Shown: positions 31,873-43,021 of the stretch, piece after piece
How the letters are laid out: every line of letters starts with the position of its first letter
Numbering within the stretch: position 1 is the stretch's first letter
Source of the DNA: Blepharisma stoltei
Taxonomy: Eukaryota; Ciliophora; Heterotrichea; Heterotrichida; Blepharismidae
Assembly (NCBI GenBank): GCA_914767885.1
Contig: CAJZBQ010000064.1
Coordinates: 248,001 to 312,000 of the forward strand
Direction of reading: 5' to 3'
Length of the DNA stretch: 64,000 nt
The notes under the pieces: generated by a model
Seen by the model: only the letters and a program-made list of their open reading frames with translations
The model's database searches: none
Told to the model about the DNA's origin: nothing
Program-made: the position numbers and the translations under genes

Positions 31873-32180
31873 TTAGATTGAATATTTAAATTTGTGATCA
31901 AAATTCTTGTTGGTAACCAATCAGAACGATCGAGCTCACCCTAGGGAGTCGTCTGATAACGTCTCAACTACTTATGGCTTCCATTCTTCTCTCCAGTTGT
32001 TGCCTATGGCAAATGACTGCCCGTGCCATTAGAGTATGTAGATTTGGGACTTTGTTTGCCGCTTGCTCAATCTCATCCTTCACTGATTCGGCTCCATCTT
32101 GTTTGTCTTAACCCTCTACAGGACACTCATGTCAAGTGCTGCAGCAGGAAAAGCAGTCAAGCCCACCTGCAGAGGAGATA
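31873..32180. mobile_element. Retroelement-like insertion R8 (13-bp duplication)
   Basis: Exact repeats AAAATCCTGAATC at 31860-31872 and 32181-32193. Contains segments similar to R7 (TCACCCTAGGGAGTCGTC, AGTATGTAGATTTGGGACTT) in the same orientation. It ends 70 bp before the start codon of the TPR gene, so it may lie in that gene's leader. The duplication lacks TA. Confidence 0.78.
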
Positions 32181-32250
32181 AAAATCCTGAATCATTTAAA
32201 ACACAATCTATAAATTAATTCTTGCTAAACATAAAATAAATACAGTTAAA

Positions 32251-35200
32251 ATGTCTTCTATAGTTCCAGAGTCTCCCTTCAAAACCAAACTTTTAATTCC
32301 TCATTCAAGCCATCTATCAATACATTCTATCGACTCCCATACAGGCTTAATAAAAGTGCAAAGTCGTGAAAACAGTGACGATCTACCAAATTTTTATGCA
32401 TCTCCAATGAAACTATTTAGGCCAAACGCCTGAAAAGAAGTCTCTCTATCCAATTCAAGGCAAATGTCAGAGACTTCTAAAATAAAACAACCTGAATCTT
32501 TAAAAGACCAAATAAAACGGCAAGAAATCTCAGTTCTTGAAGAGCTTGAAAATGGTAATTTAGAAGATGCGAAAAAAATCATGGAAAGTTGCATGAAAAA
32601 TATCAAAAAAGTTTATGGTACTTATGATTTGGAAAATATCTATAGTATGTATTTATATGCTGATGTGCTAGCAAGAGCTGGGGATATAGATCTTGCAATT
32701 CATTATAGTGAAAAAGCTTTACATACAATTGAAGAGCTCCCTCCTCATATAATAAAGGAGCCTCAAGTGATACAGTATCAAGCTATGATTTTATATATGG
32801 CTGGGGTGTTATAATCCCATTAGAGAAATTAGGAGTAGATAATATGCTCAATGTATTGATTTTATAGAAATATCTGGTCAAGCACAGGTAGCAACCCTAC
32901 ACCCCCTAAAAGTGGTACCCCCAACCCCCTTTTTTAATGGTACCCCCCAGCCCCCCCCTTTTAGTGGCACCCCCCCCCCCCCCCCTTAATATAGTATAGA
33001 TATATCACAAATGCTAATTTAGAGCAGGCGTAATAAATAAATTATTATTTTAGATATTAAAAATTACTGATTTATACAATATCATATAGCGTAGCGCAAT
33101 CGATTAAGGAGTAGTGAAAATTCCTATAACTACTAAGAACCCCACATCTGAAGAAATTTGCTGACAAGCATAATGACCTTTGGTATTAATTAGCAGTATA
33201 TCCTGTATATATTTATGAACTTTGTGGAACAATGGCTAAAGAGTCCATTTAGAGATCTAAAAGTAAAATTGACAATAGCAAATACTATTTTTATTAGCAC
33301 ATTGCTTTTCAAATGAAAGAGATGCTCTATATAAGTTAGGCAGTAGAGAATAAGATATGGAATGCTATAAATAAGCTATCAGAGTTGATCAAAATTATGC
33401 TGATGCATACAATAGCATAGGAGTTATCTTCTATAAAGAAAAGAGTTATGAAAAAACACTAAAACATTGTAACGATGCAATTAAAAAATCCAAACTGTGG
33501 AGATTATTATTATTATAATAAAGGAAATGCTCTTACTCCCCCCCTCTTTAAATTGGAACAAAATATAGGTAAAATTTCCACTTTTTTGGTAAATTAACCC
33601 CCTTTAAATTGAAACAAATTTAATTTTATAATAAAAAAATTATAATAATTTTTTATGTAAAAGGTTTTGATATAAGTTAAATGTTTCTTCTTAACTAAAA
33701 TCAAAAATTTAGTTATATCTTGTTCTTGTTTTAAAAGAAGAGAGTATAAAGATCATCTTATTTAAATAAATTTATTATCCTTAATTGCTAAATTTTAAAA
33801 AAAATTAATTGTTTTTTTTAAAAATTTTTCAAAAAAATTTTTATTCTTCTTTGATAAAACACTTTTATTTTAATGGAAGATTCGGAAAGTAATGTTTCCT
33901 ATTCTTCTTCCTTTTGTGAAGAAAACGGAGCTTTACAGGATGAATTTTTCGAACTTTTACTATTAAATGAACTTATTGATACAGGATTACTTGATAATTC
34001 TGAATCAGAATATGAATGAAATGATAGTGATACAGAAAATGTTGATACAGATGACAAAATATTGGAGTTTTTTAAGTCGTTTAGATGGAAAAATACTAGA
34101 TGAAATAGATCCTATTCAGGAAACCTTCAAATATAGGAAGACTGAGGTGATCATTGATGATAAGAAGACAATCGATAAGAAAATCCTGAACACCAGAAAA
34201 ATAAAAATTAGATCAGATTCAAATTTTATCAGAAAAATAAAATTGATATCAGAATCAAACATTATCAGGAAATCAGATTCAAATTTCATCAGAAATAGAA
34301 AATTCATATCAGACTCAGAAATCGAAAAAATCGCGGATTACGTGGGTTCAGAAAATTTTACTAAAATTTTATCCAAAGATTTTAGGAAAAGAAGAAAGTT
34401 AAAAAATTTTTAATCGGGACATGGCCCTGAAATAAAGGCCTTTAAGTGATAAAGATTTCTCCCTCCTCCCTCTTTGATAAAAAATGATATTTTTTATTTG
34501 GATAGTTTTGATATAAATTCAATAGGAATTCATTATAAATTTTAAAATTTACTAATTTCTTGCTTTATTTTAAAGAATAGAGTATAAATAGCATCTTATT
34601 TAAACAAAATTAGCACTTTGATCGATAAATTTTCTAAAATTTTTTTGTTTTTTAAATTTTTTTTTTATCAATAAAAAATAATAATTTTTGTGTAAATAAT
34701 TTTGATACCAATTAATAGTGGCGTATTAATTAATAATGAAAATTTAGTTATATCTTGCTTTGCTTTAAAAGATAAAGAGTAAATAGCATTTTATTAAACA
34801 AATTTATTAATCTAATTCGATAAGTTTTTTGAATTTTTATATAAATTTTTTTATAAAAAAAATTAACCCCCTTTAAATTGGAACAAAATTTTTTGTTCCA
34901 ATTTAAATGGGGGGAGTTAGATAGTTAGGAAGAAGAGAAGAAGTTTTGGAATGCTATAAAAAAACAATCAAAAAGAATAATGGCAACTCAAGATGTGATA
35001 TAGGGCATGGTATGTGTAAGAAAATATGAATATAATTAATACTTGAATTCGCAAAAAATTTTATTTTATGAATTGATTACTTTTAAACCTACTATTTAAG
35101 CTAATTATCCATCTTCTGCATATCCTGCATTAGCTCATATTACATCCATCTTGAAGTTACCTACACTGTATTCATCTTCGCTGCACTCTGTAGTTATTGT

Positions 35201-37446
35201 ATTGTGCTTGATTCATTTAATAATTACTGACATTATCAATATCTTTGGCATTGTATTTATAAATATAAAAAACAAATTTAATATATTTCCTAATTAATTT
35301 TTAATTAATTTGAATTTATTAATTAATCGTAATTATTAAAGCAATTTATAGACTTCATTTATCAAAATAGCGCTTTTAATTGGATTATATTTACAATATT
35401 CTTTTTGAGGGAGGGGTGGGGGTGCCATTTTTAGGGGGGGTGGGGGTTCCCTTATTGGGGGGGGTGGGGGTGTAGGGTTGCTACCTATGCTTGATCAAAT
35501 ATCCTCATTTTTCTAGGTAATTATACTTGATAATTGGGATATATAAATTCAGCGCAGCCATGCAAAGGAATTCATGCTTTACAAACTTTATCAAGTATCC
35601 TTGAAAACTACCAGATAGAGTCTATAGAGGTTTCCTCTATATAGCGCTGAAAGTGCAGATATTTTCCCAGGAGCTTTCCAAGTTCGTCGGACCAAATCGC
35701 TTTTTGGTCCGACCAAGGCATTGATTTGGTGCAACCAACCGATAAATTCCGATCAGAATTTATCGGCCTTTACAGCGCCAAACATAGGAAACTTCTATAT
35801 ATCTATGGTGACTGTAAAATTAACTCTTGGAAATGCATATATACAGAAACAGAAATATGTTGAAGCCCAAAGGGTTTTTGATATTTGTAGGCAAGCTTAT
35901 ACAAGTGATGATCCCATGTATCACCAAATTTTAATTAAGATGCTCCAATGTGCAATGTCACTTAATCAATTTAATACTGTGGAAGGGTATTTAAGCGAAG
36001 CAAAAGAGTATTTACACATTTTTATACTTCTTAATAACTTTATATGATAACTATATACTTATTTTCCTATAAAACAGACTTCTGATTATCAATATAAAGA
36101 GAAATCTGTCTAGAAACTAATAGAATTATATGATGATACAGATAAATATACAATTCTTAGTAGTGCTGCCTGGTTTCACACTCACAGAGAAGAATATCCG
36201 CAAGCTATCGAATATCTAATAAAATGCATGGAGCATTTAAAAAATACTGACCAAGAATTTTCTAATGAAATGGGATGGGTTTTGACCGAGCTTGGCAACT
36301 GCTATATTTTTATCAACCAATTAGATGATGCTTTTGAAATTACTTGCTATGCCAAAAATGTACTAGAAAAATCAGTAGGACCTCACTCAAAAGAAGTCGC
36401 TAATGCAGTACAGCAGTTAGGAAATATTAAGTTTAAGCAGCATGAGCTGCAGGAATCAATACAGCTATACAAGCTTTCTAAATCATTATTTATTAACGCT
36501 CTTGGCCCAGTCCATGACTCAACAATTCAAGTCTGCTTATGCATTCTTCATGCATATTTGCAGATTGGCAACTCTTCGGCAGCATGAGAAGTATTAAGGG
36601 AGCTCAATGCTCAAGAGTATTCATACCCTCCTGAAACAGCAGGACTTGTTTATAACGAAATGGGAAACGTAATGCGTGAATGTGGATACTTTACTCAAGC
36701 CTTACAATATTACGAGTCTGCATTGCGAGGGTACTCAATGCTGGAAGAAAATAACCCAGATTTAGGAAAGGTCCATTTTAATATAGGAAGTTTAAATCTG
36801 CAGATCGGCAGGATGAGTGAAGCTACTCTGCATTTATCTAAACTCCCCCCCCCTCCGTGAGCGAACAAAACCATTAGAAAAATCGCCATTTTTTGACCAA
36901 AAACCCACCCTCCGTGAGTGAACAAAAATTTTTTTAATAGAAAAAATTTTAATGGGAAAAAAATTTTGATATATAAGTGATAATTAGTATAATGAAATCT
37001 AGAGCTAATTCTGTTTAATTTTAAACAAATTGCGTTTTAAAACATAAATTTTGCAAATTAAATTAATATTTGCTTCCCAATTTTTGCAAATTAGGATTTT
37101 TTTTAAATTTCGAAAAAAATATTTTTTTTATAAAATTTATATATAAATTTTTTTTAAAAAAAAAATTAACCCCCTCCGTGAGCGAACAAAATTTTTTTGT
37201 TCGCTCACGGAGAGGGGGGGGGGGAGTAAAGCAAAAACTATTAAAGAGGCTTGCTTTGGCAAAGACAGCATAGAAATAGTCAGTGTCCTTGAAAAATTCG
37301 CTGAAGTTTATAAAGCGCAAGGACGAACAAAAGATGCCTATGAGATTTTGAAAAAAGCTCTAAAAATATGTGTAGGCTGCAAGTCAAACAAAGAAAAAGA
37401 AATCCGCAAGCAGATTTCCAATTTAAGGAATCATAGAAATAAGTAA
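32251..37446 (+). CDS. TPR protein (kinesin-light-chain/nephrocystin-like repeats), in four pieces
   Basis: Segments 32251-32811, 35787-36014, 36120-36840 and 37229-37446 total 1728 nt, 575 residues, all in phase with TGA as Trp. After a Ser-rich N-terminus the rest is TPR-type helices with long 42-residue spacing (AVQQLGNIKFKQHELQESIQLYKLS, EMGNVMRECGYFTQALQYYESAL), as in kinesin light chains and TTC proteins; a scaffold role is inferred. Interrupted by a 2975-bp composite IES, a 105-bp IES and a MITE. The first junction (MAGVL-GNFYIS) could shift by a few codons because several TAs fit. Confidence 0.82.
33860..34470 (+). mobile_element. Retroelement R13: 12-bp duplication, ORF and 3' hairpin
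   Basis: Exact repeats TCTTTGATAAAA at 33848-33859 and 34471-34482. An ATG lies 13 nt after the left repeat. GGCCCTGAAATAAAGGCC at 34423-34440 forms the CTGAAATAA hairpin, 30 nt before the end, as in R4 and R5. Together these define a complete 611-bp insertion that landed inside the MITE. Confidence 0.75.
33873..34413 (+). pseudogene. Frameshifted ORF of retroelement R13
   Basis: Frame one (33873-34136, 87 residues with TGA as Trp) is strongly acidic (SESEYEWNDSDTENVDTDD). An overlapping frame (about 33967-34413) continues with a basic, repetitive part (SDSNFIRKIKLISESNIIRK) and ends in RKRRKLKNF. A single shift near 34100 would join them into about 180 residues. No reverse-transcriptase or endonuclease motif is present. 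It may be a helper-type protein of a small retroelement or a captured host gene; not recognised. Confidence 0.5.
36013..36117. other. About 105-bp TA-flanked IES in the TPR gene
   Basis: TA at 36013-36014 and 36118-36119; excision joins AKEYL to IELYDDTDKY. Another left TA (36023-36024) also keeps the frame, so the boundary may shift by 10 bp. AT-rich with several stops and no terminal repeat. Confidence 0.7.
36839..37226 (+). mobile_element. MITE acting as an IES in the TPR gene (388 bp)
   Basis: TA at 36839-36840 and 37227-37228; excision joins LHLS to KAKTIKEACFG. Same length as the HEAT-gene copy and nearly the same sequence, including the internal TIR and right-end palindrome with one extra AGA in the G run. 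No ORF. Confidence 0.9.
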
Positions 37447-37465
37447 TATTTAATTATTTTAATAA

Positions 37466-38230
37466 ATGGGAATCATAAGTTCAAAAAATTACTTCTGCAT
37501 GGGATGTGCTGGACAAAACTATTCGAGCTTTTCTGAAAACTCGAGCTTCAGCCAGTTTCCTTTATCTACATCCATGACATTATTTGCGCCTTCAGTCGCA
37601 TCGGAAAGTCATTTTGATTTAAATGAAGAGTTAGAAAGCAGAGAAAGCGTATATGACTTCGATTTACCAGAATTACCATTACCAGAACCTACAGAAGAAT
37701 GCATCCCTGATGTTTTGGAAAAAGAAATCAAGCTATGAGACGAAGAAAATAAGCTTATAAACGATTCTACTGATGAGACAAGCTTGTATAAAAATGAAAC
37801 TCACCAGATTTTTTTTAAAGGGATATCTGAATTGTCAGATTTAGAGACAAATAGTGCAACGTGAAAATTTAATGAAGGGGAATTGAAAATGCCTTATACA
37901 AGAGGATTTTCAGATATTTCTGTGGAAGAGTTACTGGAAAGAGCTGAAAGTAGATTAACAGCTTCTTCAAATACATCGATAAATTCTGTTAGCAAAACCC
38001 CAAGAAAAGGCTCATTGGTTGACTATAGAAATGAGGGTGGAAAAAATATAGTTGAAGTCATTAGGTCTCAAGGGGGAAATAAAAAAAATGAAATAAACGC
38101 ATTGAGGATTAAAAATGACAAGATAAATCTTTCTCTCACAAATAGGCAAGATAATAATAAGAGAAAAAACGAAGGAAATAATTTGATAAGGAGTCAGAGT
38201 ATAAGAATGACACAAAAAAGAAAGCTTTAA
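37466..38230 (+). CDS. Unrecognised Ser/Glu-rich protein
   Basis: 254 residues with two TGA codons as Trp (37736, 37862). N-terminus MGIISSK fits an N-myristoylation-type context, so membrane association is possible. The middle is acidic (LPELPLPEPTEE), the C-terminal third basic and Asn/Arg-rich. No domain is recognised; likely mostly disordered. It starts 20 bp after the TPR gene stop on the same strand. Confidence 0.65.
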
Positions 38231-38550
38231 ATGATATATTTTTGGTAATAAATATAATTTAAATTTAAAAGCAATTATCGTTAGGTTTATTAGCTTTTCA
38301 GTTAAAAATTTCAATAATATAGCAGAAGATCCTTCCATATAATTCATCATCAAACATTCAACAGAGCAATATATGAAATTCTCATTTAAAATTTACTATA
38401 ATTTCTTAGAATCCAGGCTTTTACAAAAATATAATTCCAATAAATTTTAAATTTCTGGATTTTTATCCAAAAGCCTTAAATTTTAGCAATGGTAACTTCC
38501 CTATAATTTTAAAATATAACGATTTCTTTGATATTAGATAATTTTTCAAT
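38231..38550. other. AT-rich spacer
   Basis: 320 bp with no recognisable feature. Confidence 0.5.
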
Positions 38551-38868
38551 ATGGAAACAGAAAGATTGAACTTGAAATCTTTTCGACACATCGCGACATC
38601 TCCTCGATTTACACCTCTGCAATCTCCAAGACTTAGAAAACTTGTTGTTCTCAGTCCTGATCGCGAAAATCCAGACTTGAATTCTGGATTTAACAGCCCC
38701 AGAATCGTGCGGGCATCTCATGTATTCAAGCCTTCAAATGCATCTTCTTTAGCAACTCCAAGAAGACAAGAACACCAACATAATGAAGTTTTTATTGGGA
38801 AAGACCGCAGGCTTATTAGCAGAAACCTATTGCTAGACAAGTACAAATATGCAGAAATGCAAAACTAA
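38551..38868 (+). CDS. Small Ser-Pro/Thr-Pro-rich protein
   Basis: 105 residues, no interruption. Contains multiple SP/TP sites in basic context (ATSPRFTPLQSPRLRKL, NSPRIV, ATPRRQ), typical targets of proline-directed kinases, and a C-terminal LLLDKYKYAEMQN helix. No family recognised; probably disordered. Confidence 0.6.
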   Translation: METERLNLKSFRHIATSPRFTPLQSPRLRKLVVLSPDRENPDLNSGFNSPRIVRASHVFKPSNASSLATPRRQEHQHNEVFIGKDRRLISRNLLLDKYKYAEMQN

Positions 38869-39282
38869 TGCTTTGTTATCTAGTTATAATTTATGTTATA
38901 GATACAATAAGTTTCAAATAATTTGATTTGTTAGGAAGAATAGATTATTAATCAGAAAATAAAATAAGGCTATTAGGTAAAAGCTTTATTCAAATCAGAA
39001 ATTATGATAATTATAACTATACAAATGGCAAAAAATTTATTTCAATATGCACAAGTATCAAAAGATATTGCGATAAGAATTATTATGAGCAGGAACAATT
39101 AGCTTTATTTGCTTTTGAGTTTAAATTGATTTAATAGCAAAAATTATTTTTTATAAATATTATTCATAATAATCAGTAATAAGAGTATTTATTTGCTCTT
39201 TATTTATGATAATTTATTAGCATAAATAAAATTCAATGGCATTTTGCAATATTTTTTTCAATTATTGTCCTTCTATTGAAAA
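38869..39282. other. AT-rich spacer
   Basis: No gene or repeat is recognised before the retroelement R14. Confidence 0.5.
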
Positions 39283-39983
39283 GCGCTATTAAAATTGATA
39301 AGTGAGGGCTCAAACTCTTTTAATCAGCAAGTGAAAGACAAGGAAAAGAGTTTTTTTCACTTCAGCAGAGACTGAATTACGCTTTACTATTTCTCATCAA
39401 TACTATTATTGCTATGGAGATACTAAACGATTTAGATTTTACTGGTTATTAAATTTATAGTCAAGATAATTAAATAGAATTAGAATTAGATACGGAGATA
39501 CTATTAGATTTTTTATATACTTAGATTGAGAACTTATGAGAGGTAATAAAATTTGCAAATTCTTAGGGAGAGCACTATAGGGTCTGAAAAAATAGACTCA
39601 GGAAAAATGGAGAAAAGATAATTTAGTGTATTTATGTGAAGATATTGATGAAGATCTTGAAGAAGGTGAAGATAATGAAGCAAAACTTGAAAGTGTTCGT
39701 GTAGATTATAATTAGCCAATTTTATGATAAAAAAAATCTGAAGTAGATAAAATCATTGAAGTAAAACCTGGGGTAATTCATGAAAGGCATGTGGATTCTT
39801 TTATGAAGATCTTGGTGATGACGATGGAGAAGATCCAGGAGTGGAACCAGGATTGAAAATGGCAATGACCTATTACTAAAGGAAAAAATTATGAAAATAT
39901 GGAAGAATAGAAAAAAAGAAAAAAAGAACTTAAACTAGGGCAAGCCCTGCAATAATGGGTTATAAGCAATTAATAATTCTCTA
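39283..39983 (+). mobile_element. Decayed retroelement R14 with duplication and 3' hairpin
   Basis: 11-bp repeats TCTATTGAAAA at 39272-39282 and 39984-39994. CCCTGCAATAATGGG at 39945-39959 is a variant of the CTGAAATAA hairpin, 24 nt before the end. ORF remnants with many stops include an acidic part (EDIDEDLEEGEDNEAKLE) and a Lys-rich end (KKRKKELKLG) directly before the hairpin, the same order as in R13, so it looks like an older relative. Confidence 0.65.
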
Positions 39984-39994
39984 TCTATTGAAAA

Positions 39995-40417
39995 TCAACC
40001 TGCAAATATAGGTTACTCTTTATTTATAAATTGAAATAGCTTTATTAATTTAATCTTCTCAGTTAATGAATATTCCATCATAAATAAAATTTTTCCTTAG
40101 CCGTTATCTTTAATAAAAGTTTTTTCCTATCCCATTTTTATATGCAATGATGACAAACTGTAAAGAATTAATTGCTTTAGTTATTGATATTTATATTTTC
40201 TCCTTCTATTTACTTATATTTTTTAGTTTTGATGGAATCATGCTCTATGTATATTTAATTATGATTTTATTATATATAAGCCATTTTTAAGATTACTTTT
40301 ATCAACCATCAAGCAGAAAGGATTTAAAATTAAATTTCCACACAAATTGCACATTACCAGCAATTATAGAATTTGAAAGCAATTAATCCTGATTATTTTT
40401 AATATTAATAATATTTG
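39995..40417. other. AT-rich spacer
   Basis: No recognisable feature between R14 and the end of the coiled-coil gene. Confidence 0.5.
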
Positions 40418-42890
40418 TTATAGCCTGATCCTTTGTCTTGCTTTCTCGTCTAAATTTTTAATAACTAGAAGAGTTCTTACATCGTTGAAGTCGATTTTTT
40501 CTTTAGTTTGATAGAATTAATATGGTGGTGGCGAAGAAATATGTCCTGACGGAGGTCGCACCACTCCTGGCGCCCAAAATGGCTTTATAGCCTAAACCAA
40601 GGTTCAGGCCCTTTAATTCTAACCCTTAGCTTGCCTAGAGCGGCCGTATGGGGTGGGTAAACCTTGGGAGTCAGCTGGTGGCCATTCCAGTCCGAAGTGT
40701 TAATTATCCGGATGGGTTTTTGGCTACGGGTTCTTTCCCTACCGGTTCCGGAGGGCCGTAGTCTTTTACCTGGCCGTCACCTGACCTCAGGGTGACCGAC
40801 AGGAGGCATCGGGCTAACCTTTGCCTCCAAAGCGGCCTAATGACGTGAAGCACGAGGAGTCTTTCTAACCCGTCGATACTCAGGGTAGACTGTGCAAGCC
40901 CAGTTCCGAGAGAAGACAGACGTTCCACAGGTGCTGATGGGCACCCTGGCAAGCAGGTGTCGGCTGTCGAAAGCGTGCGGAGGCATCAAATCTGGAAGAC
41001 TTTAAGCCCCTTAATCTTAACCTTTAGTTTGATATGTTTTTTGTAGCTCAGCCAAGACTTCCCACAGATTTTTCAGCTCTTGTTCCTTTTCTCTAATTTT
41101 CTGCTTAAAAGCATCAATTTGAGTCTTCAAGCTCATTTGACCTTCCATGCTTTCCCCTTGGTTTCTATCCATTCTTACAGCTAAATTTTCATTTTCCTGT
41201 GAAGCCAACACCAATCGCTCTTTTAAGTCTTTAATTTCATGCTTAAGACCTGTATAGATTTCAGCCCATTCGTTTTTTTGTTTAATTCTGTATTTTTCTT
41301 TATTTTCTATTTCAATCAGCATTCTTTCTCTTTCTTGAGCCATTTGTTTGTCTTTGTCCTCTAACTTCCCTCTCCATGAATGAATTTTTTATGGGAAAAA
41401 TTTTGATATATAAGTGATAAAATAATATAACGAAATCTCTAGCTAATTTTGTTTAATTGTGAGCAGCTTGCATTTTAAAACATAAATTTTATAAGTTAAT
41501 TAATATTTACTTTCCATTTGGTTTGGATTTTTTAAATTTTGAAGAAAAAAAACTACTATAAAGTTATATATAATTTTTTTAAAAAAATTAACCCCCTTCC
41601 TGAGCGAACAAATTATTTTTTGCTTGCTCACGGAGGGAGTAGGGCTTTCCGTAGCATAAATACTTCTTGATCCCCATTTTGGATGAGATTTTCTTTTTGG
41701 TCTCGGAGTCTCTGGATTTCATCTCTGAGCTCTCTAAATTCTCGATTTTTCTCTTCATCGTCTAACTTAAAGCTGTTTAGTCTTTCTCTGAAATCTTGGT
41801 CAGCTTTTGTGAGTTCCTTTTGCAGGCGAAGAATTTCTTTATCTTTTGATTGCTCTAAAGCGACGATTCTTTCATTCGCAGATATTTTTGACTGCTCGAG
41901 CTCTCTCGTTAGTGCTTTATATCTCTCGTTTAAGTTTTGGAAGCCTGCACCATTGTGTTTCATCTGCTCATCAAATTCGAATTGCCTGGATTCAAGGATT
42001 TTCTGCATATTTTCAACTTCGTTGTTAAGCTTTTCAATTTCTTGCTGTTTTCTATGCAAGTTAACTTGTAAGTTTCCAACTTCTGTTGACTTCTTTATCA
42101 GATTTTCAGTTTTTTCTTCTAATGAAATATTTTTCTGCTCAATTTGCTGTTCTAGCTCTTTAAGCTTTTTTTTATATTCATATTCCACATCAGTAGCTCT
42201 TGGCAAATTTGATAGCTTGTTATTAAGTTCTTTTAAAGCTTCTATTTGTCTTTCATATTTTTCTCTTTCTTTTTTTAGCTCATTTTCATGTGATAAAGAA
42301 ATTTCTGTTTTTAATTCTTTAGTTTCATGTAAGGAAATATGACCAAGTTTTTCAATCTGCCTCATGCAATCGTGGAGAGATAATAGCTGACTTTCTAAGT
42401 CAGAAATTATTTTCTCATTCACGCTTTCAACATCGCAAACTTGTTGCACTAGATGCTCTCTATTTGTAGTTACTTTTATGGTGCTTAAAGGCTTCATTTG
42501 AGACTGTAATTGGACAATAGCGCTTTCTATGACAAATCTTCTTTTCTTCAGCATTTCTTTGACTCTTGAAAACTCATTTTCTTCAGTAATCTCTTCATCT
42601 TCGTTCTTTTTAGCTAATTTTCCTTTCTTTCTTTTTATAGTAATATTTTTTATATCAGTTTCTTCTCCTGCCCTGATTTTTGGCTTTTTTTCAGGTATAT
42701 TTTCTTTCTTGGCCGCTTTTTTCTTTTTCATCTTGTCGAAGTGATAATCGACCATGCTTTTAGTTTTCTTCCTGAAAAATCCATAAAGAGAATTTGGCGA
42801 TTCACCGTCCTCTGTGCTATCTTCTTCGAAGTTCAGTAATTTTTTCTCAATATTTATCTCACTTGGGGATCGTTCCCTGATAACGGCCAT
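40418..42890 (-). CDS. Long coiled-coil protein, in three pieces
   Basis: Segments 41640-42890, 41022-41361 and 40418-40500 total 1674 nt, 557 residues. The first 130 residues are basic and charged (KKKKAAKKENIPEKKPK); the rest is nearly continuous heptad-repeat coiled coil rich in E, K, Q and L. No motor, FYVE or other head domain, so a structural, cytoskeletal or basal-body role is only a guess. Interrupted by a MITE and, near the C-terminus, by retroelement R9; the last 27 residues (EKIDFNDVRTLLVIKNLDEK...) lie beyond R9, and with R9 in place the protein ends one residue after YQTK. Confidence 0.82.
40514..41021. mobile_element. Retroelement-like insertion R9 in the coiled-coil gene (13-bp duplication)
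   Basis: Exact repeats CTTTAGTTTGATA at 40501-40513 and 41022-41034. 508 bp and the most GC-rich block in the window, with no recognised ORF. The duplication contains TA twice, so TA-to-TA excision could restore the gene precisely. No CTGAAATAA hairpin, so a different family from R4/R5. Confidence 0.82.
41362..41639 (-). mobile_element. MITE acting as an IES in the coiled-coil gene (278 bp)
   Basis: TA at 41362-41363 and 41640-41641; removal joins RKAL to EDKDKQMAQ. Left CTTCCCTCTCCATGAATGAA and right GCTCACGGAGGGAG ends are diverged members of the GAGCGAAC family; the internal TIR copy has largely decayed, so it is an older insertion. Confidence 0.85.
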
Positions 42891-43021
42891 TTAAAATTTT
42901 AAATATGAATTCATATAGTCAAACAAAATTTTCAGCAATTCGAATAGATATGTAATGGCTATAAACTAAGATTATTTAAGCAGCAATAAAAATTATAGAG
43001 TATTATAAATATCAAAAAAAA

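Larger units (their letters stand above)
33534..34917 (+). mobile_element. MITE-type element of a third family, TIR core TTTAAATTGGAACAAAA (1384 bp)
   Basis: TA at 33534-33535 and 34918-34919; begins CTCCCCCCCCTC and ends GGGGGGAGT. TIR CTCTTTAAATTGGAACAAAA at the left end, a second copy about 65 bp in, and a two-TIR palindrome at the right end: the same layout as the other MITEs. Its length is explained by the retroelement at 33860-34470 and by partly repeated body sequence (GATACCAATT/GATATAAGTT segments near 33670, 34510 and 34700). Confidence 0.85.
33311..35010 (+). pseudogene. Decayed TPR gene copy inside the IES, split by a MITE
   Basis: Before the MITE, a frame with stops and at least one shift reads ADAYNSIGVIFYKEKSYEKT and then NPNCGDYYYYNKGNAL; after the MITE it resumes LGRREEVLECYKKTIKKN. 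These are clear TPR-helix patterns in proper order, but stop codons and frameshifts prevent translation. It differs from the host TPR gene, so it was captured from another locus, perhaps one like 11903-13915; that origin is inference. Confidence 0.7.
32865..35515. mobile_element. 2.65-kb element with C-rich terminal inverted repeats
   Basis: Left end GGTAGCAACCCTACACCCCC preceded by TATCTGGTCAAGC; right end, on the opposite strand, GGTAGCAACCCTACACCCCC preceded by TATTTGATCAAGC. Both continue into runs of CCCCC separated by GGTACC/GGCACC-like words (32900-32985; 35408-35470). TA dinucleotides lie at both outer edges. No transposase ORF is visible; the interior is taken up by the pseudogene and later insertions. 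Confidence 0.78.
32810..35784. mobile_element. 2975-bp composite IES in the TPR gene
   Basis: TA at 32810-32811 and 35785-35786; removal restores the TPR frame. Inside are a TIR element (32865-35515), a decayed TPR pseudogene, a MITE and a retroelement, followed by a tail (35516-35784) with two short hairpins (GTCGGACCAAA...TTTGGTCCGAC and CCGATAAATT...AATTTATCGG). The outermost ends show no inverted repeat of their own. Confidence 0.75.

Noticed and set aside
32900-32985. C-rich repeats with GGTACC-like words as a CRISPR or telomere array
   Set aside because: They occur inverted at the other end of the element (35408-35470), so they are terminal repeats of a transposon; there are no regular spacers.
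41683-42744. Plus-strand open frames opposite the coiled-coil gene
   Set aside because: They are Phe/Ser-rich mirror images of the Glu/Lys-rich coiled coil and have no independent support.
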